From NCBI GenBank assembly GCA_021802165.1, contig JAKAAU010000053.1, forward strand, positions 1 to 8,646: a DNA stretch of 8,646 bases, given 5' to 3'. The stretch comes from Thermoplasmata archaeon (lineage in GTDB: Archaea; Thermoplasmatota; Thermoplasmata; Thermoplasmatales; Thermoplasmataceae). The position numbers and the translations under genes are program-made. The notes beneath the pieces are model-generated. The model ran no database searches. It had not been told where the DNA came from and saw only the letters and a list, made by a program, of their open reading frames with translations. This document shows, one piece after another, positions 1-5,655 of the stretch (positions are counted from its first letter, which is position 1; each line of letters begins with the position of its first letter).

Positions 1-50
1 TATGAATACTGGATTTAGGTGTCAGGCGATTTAAAAACTTTAAGGCATAA

Positions 51-293
51 TTAAACCAGATTCACAAGTTCAGGGTCATATATAATTTTATCATGGTCTT
101 TTATAGCGAATTTGGCAGTAGTATTCAGGAGGCCCCTTATTTTGTCTTTACGCTCTCCTATATATTCGTCGTATTTTTCAGGATTTTTTGAATTTTCCCT
201 TATTTTTAGTGTATTATTAAGAAGTGCGATCTGGAGTTTGATTTCGAATTGTTTCCTTTCATCAAAGTCATTAATGTCAAAAATCTTTACCAT
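51..293 (-). CDS. Hypothetical charged 80-residue protein
   Basis: I do not recognise this protein. It is 80 residues long, has no cysteine or tryptophan, no signal peptide and no membrane segment, and has about equal numbers of acidic (15) and basic (15) residues. The composition suggests two amphipathic helices, roughly residues 10-33 and 37-65, so a small soluble helical protein is a fair guess. It starts with ATG after an AT-rich stretch; TTAATAAAAT at 314-323 (minus strand) lies about 25 nt upstream and could be a TATA box for a leaderless transcript. No clear Shine-Dalgarno sequence is present. It is divergent from rtcB across 113 bp. A 61-residue ORF on the opposite strand (112-297) is hydrophobic and serine-rich, as expected of a shadow. 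Whether this is a real gene rests on its reasonable protein composition and its placement next to a promoter-like region; no function is inferred. Confidence 0.55.
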   Translation of the reverse strand: MVKIFDINDFDERKQFEIKLQIALLNNTLKIRENSKNPEKYDEYIGERKDKIRGLLNTTAKFAIKDHDKIIYDPELVNLV

Positions 294-348
294 TTAGCCC
301 TTATTACTTTATTATTTTATTAATTTTTTTATTTTAGAGCATTTTCCG

Positions 349-391
349 TGGTTAACCAAACTTAAAAACTGAAAACAGTTATGTTTAACCA
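349..391 (+). promoter_or_regulatory. rtcB promoter region with TATA-like box and paired 10-bp boxes
   Basis: CTTAAAAA at 361-368 fits an archaeal TATA box and would place transcription start near 390, giving a leader of only about 16 nt. Two near-identical boxes flank it: TGGTTAACCA at 349-358, itself a perfect palindrome, and TGTTTAACCA at 382-391, which differs at one position. Their start-to-start distance is 33 bp, about three helical turns. Between them AACTG (367-371) and CAGTT (376-380) form a small inverted repeat with an AAAA spacer. No Shine-Dalgarno sequence precedes the ATG at 407. The promoter call is likely; a regulatory role for the boxes is inference. Confidence 0.5.
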
Positions 392-406
392 TGTAATAAA
401 CCCTCT

Positions 407-1834
407 ATGTTGCACCTCAATAAATTAACTGATTTCCAGTATGAAATCCCGGCAACAGGCAGCATGAGGGTTCCAGGCATGCTGTATATAAACGATCGAA
501 TACTGGGCAACTTCAGTGATGATGAACCTTTGCAACAGGTTATGAATGTTGCATCCCTCCCGGGAATTGTAAAAGCATCACTGGCTATGCCTGATATACA
601 CCTAGGATACGGTTTTCCAATCGGCGGGGTTGCGGCTTTTGACTATTACGATGGGATAATATCACCCGGAGGTGTCGGGTATGATATAAACTGTGGCGTG
701 TCACTCATTGCCACCAATCTGGATTACAATATGTATAAGGACAGCGCCAGTAAGGTGCTGGATGAACTATATAAAACCGTGCCGGCTGGCATAGATAACA
801 AATCAAGTTTCAGAATAAATAATGACGATGAAAGTGAAATTCTTTCCTCCGGCATTGAATGGGCATATAACAACGGATACGCTACCCGTGAAGATATACT
901 CCATACCGAGGAAAACGGGCATATGCCGGCTAATATTTCTAAGGTGAGTGAGAAGGCTATCAAAAGGGGGAAAAATGAACTTGGAACCCTGGGAGCAGGG
1001 AACCATTTCCTTGAAATAGACCGGATTGATAGAATATTTGACGATAAAACCGCGGGGAAATTCGGTACAGGAGAGAAGAACAAACTTGCTATAATGGTCC
1101 ATACAGGGTCACGGGGTCTTGGGCATCAGGTTGCCACTGACTATCTTATGAGATTGAATGAGAATGATGAGAGTGTGAAAATTCCTGCGGACAGGCAGCT
1201 TATATCTGCATTTACAGCCAGCAAAGCGGGCATGGATTATATGGATGCTATGAATGCTGCTGCCAATTTTGGTTTTGTAAACAGGCAGATTATAACATAT
1301 AAAATAAGAAGGGCATTTGAAAAAGTAATCGGTATGGATTTTGAGAGCATGGGAATAAACATGGTTTACAGCCTTGCCCATAACATGGCTAAAGTAGAGA
1401 CACATAGCATCGATGGGATAAAAAGAAAATTAATTGTACACAGGAAGGGAGCAACAAGGGCCCAACCAGCAAATAGTGCCAGCGGGTACTTCGCCGATAC
1501 GGGGAATCCAGTAATAATACCTGGCCACATGGGCGGTCCATCATATCTCCTCGTGGGATCAACTGGAAATGAAGAAACAACATTTTCCAGTTCATGCCAT
1601 GGTGCTGGACGCCTCCTTAGCAGGAAGAGGGCCACGGAGCAGTTTACCCTGGAAAGTGTCAGGAACGACATGGAATCCAGAGGTATATATCTACGTGCAA
1701 CAACTGGCAAGGCGGTGGTTGAAGAATCTCCTGGAAGCTATAAAAACATTGAAGATGTAATTGATGTTATTCGTGGTGCCGGAATTGCATCACCGGTTGC
1801 ATCACTTATGCCTGTAGCGGTTATGAAGGGTTAA
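407..1834 (+). CDS. rtcB: RtcB, tRNA-splicing RNA ligase
   Basis: GTP- and Mn-dependent RNA ligase that joins RNA 2',3'-cyclic phosphate (or 3'-phosphate) ends to 5'-OH ends, sealing tRNA exons after intron removal; it acts in the cytoplasm. The 475 residues match the archaeal family length of about 480. Visible motifs in order: MPDIHLGYGFPIGG (61-74), GGVGYDINCG (88-97) with metal ligands D93 and C96, GTLGAGNH (193-200) with N199 and H200, HTGSRGLGH (232-240) with H232, AHNMAK (324-329) with H325, and CHGAGR (397-402) with H398, the histidine guanylylated in the family. The C-terminus ends in a conserved-type Lys-Gly. The first ATG is supported because the N-terminus, running through MRVPG at 20-24, resembles that of characterised archaeal RtcB. 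No intein interrupts the motifs. It stands alone as a monocistronic plus-strand gene; the archease activator often found near rtcB is not in the window. Confidence 0.97.
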   Translation: MLHLNKLTDFQYEIPATGSMRVPGMLYINDRILGNFSDDEPLQQVMNVASLPGIVKASLAMPDIHLGYGFPIGGVAAFDYYDGIISPGGVGYDINCGVSLIATNLDYNMYKDSASKVLDELYKTVPAGIDNKSSFRINNDDESEILSSGIEWAYNNGYATREDILHTEENGHMPANISKVSEKAIKRGKNELGTLGAGNHFLEIDRIDRIFDDKTAGKFGTGEKNKLAIMVHTGSRGLGHQVATDYLMRLNENDESVKIPADRQLISAFTASKAGMDYMDAMNAAANFGFVNRQIITYKIRRAFEKVIGMDFESMGINMVYSLAHNMAKVETHSIDGIKRKLIVHRKGATRAQPANSASGYFADTGNPVIIPGHMGGPSYLLVGSTGNEETTFSSSCHGAGRLLSRKRATEQFTLESVRNDMESRGIYLRATTGKAVVEESPGSYKNIEDVIDVIRGAGIASPVASLMPVAVMKG

Positions 1835-1894
1835 AACGGATAATTATTAGCGGCACTAATTATGCCACAATGCCCAATAATAGAGACATTTGAG
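1835..1894. other. Convergent intergenic spacer between rtcB and the trp operon
   Basis: Sixty base pairs separate the two facing stop codons, so both transcripts must end here or read into each other. There is no convincing oligo-T run on either strand. The only symmetry is a weak four-base pairing, GGCA (1852-1855) with TGCC (1863-1866). I cannot assign a terminator. Confidence 0.6.
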
Positions 1895-2677
1895 TTAAAT
1901 CATGGTTTTGCCCAATACTGTGTTAATCCTCTGGACCTTAGTGTAAAGTTCCCTGAACTGCGGGACTGTTAACTGCTGGGCTGCATCGCTCAATGCCTTT
2001 GAAGGATCGGGGTGTACCTCAATCATAAGTCCGTCAGCTCCAGCAGCCGTGCCACCGAGAGCCAGTGGCTCTACATACCTGTTTACTCCTGCAGGATGGC
2101 TTGGGTCTATAATTACCGGGTAATCTGTTTTTTCATGAAGTACCGGGATGGCGGATATATCTAGGGTAAACCGCGTGGACTGCTCAAATGTTCTTATGCC
2201 CCTCTCTGAAAACATTATGTTATGATTGCCATTCATTGAAAGGTACTTTGATGATGCAATAAGCTCATCAACTGTATTTCCAAATCCTCTTTTTAGTAAT
2301 ACGGGTTTTTTCTCCCTGCTTACCCTTTTTAAAAGAGAAAAATTCTGGGAATTTCTTGATCCTATCTGTATTATGTCTGAGTATTTTTCAACAACCGGCA
2401 ATTCCTCTATATCCATCACCTCAGTTATTATGGCCATTCCTGTTACTTCCCTGGCCTTTGCAAGCAGTTTCAGACCCTCCTCACCAAGTCCCTGAAAGGA
2501 ATCAGGGCAGGTCCTCGGCTTGAATGCCCCTCCTCTGAGGACATTTACGCCAATTTTTCTGAGTTCTTTTGCCACACCTACAATCTGTTCCTCATCCTCT
2601 ACCGAGCACGGCCCGGCAATCATGAGAAACCTCTCATCGGTTAGGCTAATTTCATCATTTATTTTTACATTCACCAT
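1895..2677 (-). CDS. aroF: 3-deoxy-D-arabino-heptulosonate 7-phosphate (DAHP) synthase, short type I-beta form
   Basis: Condenses phosphoenolpyruvate with erythrose 4-phosphate, the first step of the shikimate pathway, in the cytoplasm. From the chosen start it is 260 residues, close to the roughly 260-residue Pyrococcus-type enzyme, a bare TIM barrel without an ACT or chorismate mutase regulatory domain. Motifs: AGPCSVE (21-27) with metal ligand C24, LRGGAFKPRT (47-56), IQIGSRNSQNF (104-114), LLKRGF (127-132), DPSHPAG (191-197) with ligand H194, then E220 and D231 as expected remaining ligands. The usual KPRTSPYSFQG reads KPRTCPDSFQG. A start 18 nt further upstream (2695) is open, but AGGTGATC at 2680-2687 is a strong Shine-Dalgarno match placed correctly for the ATG at 2677. 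It is the last gene of the operon, 4 nt after trpC. The symbol is uncertain, since aroF, aroG and aroA are all used for this family. Confidence 0.95.
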   Translation of the reverse strand: MVNVKINDEISLTDERFLMIAGPCSVEDEEQIVGVAKELRKIGVNVLRGGAFKPRTCPDSFQGLGEEGLKLLAKAREVTGMAIITEVMDIEELPVVEKYSDIIQIGSRNSQNFSLLKRVSREKKPVLLKRGFGNTVDELIASSKYLSMNGNHNIMFSERGIRTFEQSTRFTLDISAIPVLHEKTDYPVIIDPSHPAGVNRYVEPLALGGTAAGADGLMIEVHPDPSKALSDAAQQLTVPQFRELYTKVQRINTVLGKTMI

Positions 2678-2679
2678 TT

Positions 2680-2687
2680 GATCACCT
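2680..2687 (-). promoter_or_regulatory. Shine-Dalgarno site of the DAHP synthase gene, containing the trpC stop
   Basis: AGGTGATC matches the archaeal 16S rRNA 3' end (ATCACCTCC) over eight bases. It lies 2 nt before the ATG at 2677, with five bases between the GGTG core and the start. The TGA stop codon of trpC (2684-2682) is part of the site. It decides in favour of the shorter start over the ATG at 2695. Confidence 0.8.
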
Positions 2688-3392
2688 GATTTCATCGCCG
2701 GAAAGTATGGAAGACCCTATAAGCAGACCATCGTACCTTTCAGTATGCAGTTTACCAATATTCTCAGATGTTATGCCACTCTCCAGTATCAGTGGTAGAT
2801 CGAAGGATTTAAGGATGTCATACACATCCTCAGCCCTGTCATCCATTTTCAGTGTCCTCAGATTTCTCCTGTTGTATCCGATCAGTACGTTTTCCGCCGG
2901 AAATATGTTTTTTATCCTGCCAGGGTCATGCACCTCTACCAGTGCCTCCATTCCCAGTGAACCGCCGTACTTTACCAGATCTTTTATGGTACTGTAATCA
3001 AGGAAGTCACAAATCAGGAGGAACACATCACCTCCTGCCATGAATGATGATTTTACCATTGCACGGCTGGATATGAAATCCTTAATTAGTATTGGTTTGC
3101 TATAGCATTGCACGGCTCTGGCATCTAACGGGTCACCACAAAAGTAGTGAGGTTCCGTTAAAATACTGATTCCTGCGATGATTTCCTTTATACTATCAAA
3201 GTATTTAAGTATATCAGTATTTAATTTATTTCTGAAACCTGATGGTGATTTTCGTTTGAACTCTGCTATAATTCCCGGTTTTTTTCCAGTATTCTGCAGT
3301 GATTCTTTAAGGCTTAAAATAGGCCTTTCCCGCATATTGAATTCAATAAGTTTCCTCCTGTAGTTTTCTGAATAAATATCATCTACTATCAT
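2682..3392 (-). CDS. trpC: Indole-3-glycerol-phosphate synthase
   Basis: Closes the indole ring by converting carboxyphenylaminodeoxyribulose 5-phosphate to indole-3-glycerol phosphate with loss of CO2 and water. It is a 236-residue TIM barrel, slightly shorter than the 248 residues of the Sulfolobus solfataricus enzyme. The catalytic set can be placed by motif: IIAEFKRKSPSG (41-52) gives E44, K46 and S49; ILIKDFI (101-107) gives K104; ALVEVHD (150-156) gives E153; IGYNRRNL (171-178) gives N174 and R176; ILESGI (202-207) gives E204 and S205. These correspond to E51, K53, S56, K110, E159, N180, R182, E210 and S211 of S. solfataricus. The ATG overlaps the trpG stop as ATGA (3392-3389). No Shine-Dalgarno sequence precedes it, so translation probably depends on reinitiation after trpG. 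It is monofunctional; trpF is a separate gene. Confidence 0.96.
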   Translation of the reverse strand: MIVDDIYSENYRRKLIEFNMRERPILSLKESLQNTGKKPGIIAEFKRKSPSGFRNKLNTDILKYFDSIKEIIAGISILTEPHYFCGDPLDARAVQCYSKPILIKDFISSRAMVKSSFMAGGDVFLLICDFLDYSTIKDLVKYGGSLGMEALVEVHDPGRIKNIFPAENVLIGYNRRNLRTLKMDDRAEDVYDILKSFDLPLILESGITSENIGKLHTERYDGLLIGSSILSGDEIR

Positions 3393-3949
3393 AGGGCATC
3401 AACAAAATTTTTGAAGATACTCTTTCCGTATTCCGAATAGTAGCTCTCCGGATGAAACTGCACACCATAAAAACGCCCATCCTTTGAGTGGAATCCCATA
3501 ATCTCACCGTCTGTTTCTGAAACTGCATCTATTACTATCCTATTTCCGCCTGAAAGTACAAGTGAATGGTATCTAATAGCAGTAAATTTTTCTGGAATTC
3601 CCATATACAGGGGGGAATCTCTATGTATAATTGTGTCCATCTGCCCATGCATAATCCTTTTTGACAGAACAATGTCACATCCAAGATAATATCCAAGAAT
3701 CTGGTTCCCAAAACACACACCCAGAAATCTCGCCTCCCTGTTTCTATCTATAAATTCATACAGATTTCCACGATCCTCAGCTTTCTCAGGGTTACCCGGG
3801 CCTGGAGATATGATGTACCCATCGTATTCTCCCGAATCAGGAAGTTTATCGTTAGGTTTTATATCTATATGGACTTCCTTAGAGTATAGATACTGGTATA
3901 TATTATATGTAAATGAATCATAGTTATCAATAATCAATATCCTTTTCAT
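3389..3949 (-). CDS. trpG: Anthranilate synthase component II, glutamine amidotransferase
   Basis: Hydrolyses glutamine and passes ammonia to TrpE for anthranilate formation. It is a class I amidotransferase domain of 186 residues, the normal size for a stand-alone TrpG. The triad is visible: nucleophile C79 in GVCFGNQ (77-83), and H166 and E168 in VQFHPES (163-169). IDNYDSFTYN (7-16), SPGPGNP (48-54), HGQ (101-103) and RYHSL (126-130) are also family motifs. The nucleophile elbow is unusual in reading CFGNQ where CLGHQ is common; the family pattern GxCxGxQ is kept. An upstream GTG at 3958 is in frame, but it lies inside the Shine-Dalgarno AGGTGG, so the ATG at 3949 is the better start. It overlaps trpE by 23 nt. 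A dual role with PabB, as in some organisms, cannot be excluded. Confidence 0.95.
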   Translation of the reverse strand: MKRILIIDNYDSFTYNIYQYLYSKEVHIDIKPNDKLPDSGEYDGYIISPGPGNPEKAEDRGNLYEFIDRNREARFLGVCFGNQILGYYLGCDIVLSKRIMHGQMDTIIHRDSPLYMGIPEKFTAIRYHSLVLSGGNRIVIDAVSETDGEIMGFHSKDGRFYGVQFHPESYYSEYGKSIFKNFVDAL

Positions 3950-5078
3950 ATAAACCACCTGTAACAGTTAAAATCTTTGAATACATCTCATTTACCTCTT
4001 TTGCGGGAACAGAATCCTTTACTATCCCTGCCCCGGCCTGTGTATAATTCTCAGCACTGTTTCTATAAAGGCTTCTGATCAGGAGAGCGAGGTCAAGTTC
4101 ATCCTTTCCAGCTATGCCCAGTGCACCTGCATATGGCCCTCTGGGGCTTTTTTCATACTGATTAATCAGGGTCATTGCCTTTTTTTTGGGGGCCCCGCTT
4201 ACAGTACCTGCCGGGAACACCGAAGCAAGTATGTCACCGAATCCGGAAGTTTCCGGTATGCCTGAAACCCTGCTAACAAGGTGCTGTACACTGGCAAATT
4301 TTTCCACATTCATAGACTTTTCAACCTTAACAGAACCCGGCCTGCATATCCTTCCGAGATCGTTTCTTGCGAGGTCCACCAGCATCCTGTGTTCCAGGAG
4401 TTCCTTTTCATCATTTTTAAGATCATTTTCAAGAATACTATCCTCCTCTGCTGTTTTGCCCCTCCTGCGAGTTCCGGCAACAGGGAATATCTCTATGCGG
4501 TTGCCATGCAGTGAAACAAGATTTTCAGGGGAGCTTCCGATAATTTCAAGGTCCCCGAATTTGTAATAATAGACATAAAGGGACCTGTCGCCTGTCATAA
4601 ATTTCCTCAGTATGTACAGCGGGTCGTAATCCTCCAGATTGAATCTCCTGGATAGTACTATCTGGAGCAGGTCTCCATTTTTAATTCGTTCAATAATGAA
4701 TTCGATGTCCTTTTCCAGTTCCGTATCTGGTAGACCGGCAGAAGCTGTTTTTATAGATTCAGCCGTTCTGGTAAAAGGCTGGCTGTATTCCTCATCTGGA
4801 ATTATATAGGAGACCTGTGGCCATCCTGACCTTTTAAGAATGATATCCGGATAAATATCATCAACAAAGTCATATGATACAAAAATCGGTATTGTTTCCT
4901 TTTCAGAGACTAACTTCATGAACTGGTTATTCATGTGCCCTACCGCATCCTCGTAGACATTTACAGGTGCATGTTCAGAAATAAATAGCCTTTCCATACC
5001 TGATATTCTTTCATCTCCGAACCTGCAGAAGTATGCAAAATTTTTATTCCTGAATTCATTTATTTTATCTAACAGCAC
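3927..5078 (-). CDS. trpE: Anthranilate synthase component I
   Basis: Uses chorismate and ammonia from TrpG to make anthranilate and pyruvate, the committed step of tryptophan synthesis. The chorismate-binding domain is intact: IGSSPENLV (180-188), FPVAGTRRRG (198-207), EHRMLVDLARNDLG (229-242), VFPAGTVSGAPKKKAM (287-302), RGPYAGALG (313-321) and QAGAGIVKDSVPAKE (347-361). Alanine in PVAGTR rather than lysine (PIKGTR) argues for TrpE over PabB. At 383 residues it is shorter than typical archaeal TrpE (about 420), mostly in the N-terminal domain. The feedback-site motifs LLES and NPxPYM are not recognisable (FCRF near 17-20; DRSLYVYY at 164-171). An ATG at 5147 is open upstream, but that extension lies inside trpF and is basic. 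GGGTGAG at 5083-5089 points to the GTG at 5078, giving a 14-nt overlap with trpF. Confidence 0.95.
   Translation of the reverse strand: MLLDKINEFRNKNFAYFCRFGDERISGMERLFISEHAPVNVYEDAVGHMNNQFMKLVSEKETIPIFVSYDFVDDIYPDIILKRSGWPQVSYIIPDEEYSQPFTRTAESIKTASAGLPDTELEKDIEFIIERIKNGDLLQIVLSRRFNLEDYDPLYILRKFMTGDRSLYVYYYKFGDLEIIGSSPENLVSLHGNRIEIFPVAGTRRRGKTAEEDSILENDLKNDEKELLEHRMLVDLARNDLGRICRPGSVKVEKSMNVEKFASVQHLVSRVSGIPETSGFGDILASVFPAGTVSGAPKKKAMTLINQYEKSPRGPYAGALGIAGKDELDLALLIRSLYRNSAENYTQAGAGIVKDSVPAKEVNEMYSKILTVTGGLYEKDIDY
3955..3960 (-). promoter_or_regulatory. Shine-Dalgarno site of trpG
   Basis: AGGTGG lies five bases (TTTAT) before the ATG at 3949. The competing in-frame GTG (3958-3956) is part of this site and could not use it. 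The site is inside the last codons of trpE. Confidence 0.75.
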
Positions 5079-5655
5079 TGCGCTCACCCAGACTATAGAA
5101 AAATTCATCAATTTTTTCAAAGGATTTTTTCCCCGTTCTCTCCTCAAGGGAGCTGCTCACATCGATCAGGTCAGGATTTAACTCCACAAGCTGTTTCAGG
5201 TTACTGGAATCTATTTTTCCGGCTATCCCTATCCTTTTCATGTTAAGTCCCACCAGCTGTGGTTTTCTTTTAATAATTCCATCCCGATCCTCCAGTAAAA
5301 TATAATCAGCTCCTGCACCGAGATGTGATATTATTTTTCCCATGATATCCCCACTGTGAAAATCGATTACGGATATGACCCTTTTACCCATAATATTCCT
5401 AACATAGGTTATGTCTCCCGGGGAATGGCTAAAATGCAGCTGTACATAATCCTCCTTTCCAACTGTTACTGGCATGGATGTGTAAACTCCTGCAATCTGT
5501 GATTCCGGGTGCGTTTTTTTAATCCTATCTATTAATTCCTCTGTACCGTGCCTTTTTACGTTGAAGTCAAGGATAACACCGATAATGTCCGCACCCATTT
5601 TCAGTGAATAATCCGCATCTTCCTCGTTGGTTATACCACATATCTTGACCTTCAT
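5065..5655 (-). CDS. trpF: Phosphoribosylanthranilate isomerase, divergent
   Basis: Performs the Amadori rearrangement of phosphoribosylanthranilate to carboxyphenylaminodeoxyribulose 5-phosphate. It is a small TIM barrel of 196 residues, near the family's 200-210. KICGIT (4-9) carries the catalytic base C6, VKRH (33-36) keeps the loop arginine R35, VQLHF (71-75) matches VQLHG, and IDVSSSLE (164-171) matches the VDVSSGVE phosphate-binding strand. Two regions differ from the common form: ILLED (119-123) replaces ILLDT/S, whose aspartate is the general acid, and GIAGKI (143-148) replaces LAGGL. The usual GGTGKTFDW segment is absent. The identity is supported by the motifs and by its place between trpD and trpE. 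The ATG at 5655 forms an ATGA overlap with the trpD stop and has AAGGAGGT upstream; the ATG at 5661 touches that site and is less likely. Confidence 0.93.
   Translation of the reverse strand: MKVKICGITNEEDADYSLKMGADIIGVILDFNVKRHGTEELIDRIKKTHPESQIAGVYTSMPVTVGKEDYVQLHFSHSPGDITYVRNIMGKRVISVIDFHSGDIMGKIISHLGAGADYILLEDRDGIIKRKPQLVGLNMKRIGIAGKIDSSNLKQLVELNPDLIDVSSSLEERTGKKSFEKIDEFFYSLGERSAVR
5083..5089 (-). promoter_or_regulatory. Shine-Dalgarno site of trpE, selecting a GTG start
   Basis: GGGTGAG lies four bases before the GTG at 5078-5076, inside the final codons of trpF. It is the only good match near the N-terminus and supports GTG over the upstream ATGs at 5147 and 5108. A second in-frame GTG (5087-5085) lies within the site itself. 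Confidence 0.65.

Noticed and set aside
31..43. TTAAA/TTTAA inverted repeat downstream of the small gene
   Set aside because: All A/T arms of five bases occur often by chance in this composition; the nearby short T run is too weak to call a terminator.
724..1710. Several minus-strand ORFs of 68-119 residues opposite rtcB
   Set aside because: They lie entirely inside a well-conserved gene, show hydrophobic or cysteine-rich composition with no family motif, and have no upstream signals.
1852..1866. GGCA/TGCC hairpin between rtcB and the trp operon as a terminator
   Set aside because: Only four base pairs with a seven-base loop and no following T run on either strand.
2226..2997. Plus-strand ORFs of 89 and 96 residues opposite DAHP synthase and trpC
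   Set aside because: Serine- and proline-rich translations typical of the antisense of coding DNA; both overlap genes with full catalytic motif sets.
4186..4566. Plus-strand ORF of 126 residues opposite trpE
   Set aside because: Longest antisense ORF in the window, but it mirrors the conserved chorismate-binding motifs of TrpE and has no motif or promoter of its own.
3927..5078. Assignment of the trpE gene as pabB
   Set aside because: PVAGTR has alanine where PabB typically has lysine, and the gene is surrounded by every other trp gene.
5079..5147. Upstream N-terminal extension of TrpE to an ATG
   Set aside because: It would overlap trpF by 83 nt, adds basic sequence with no family match, and has no Shine-Dalgarno sequence; the GTG at 5078 has one.
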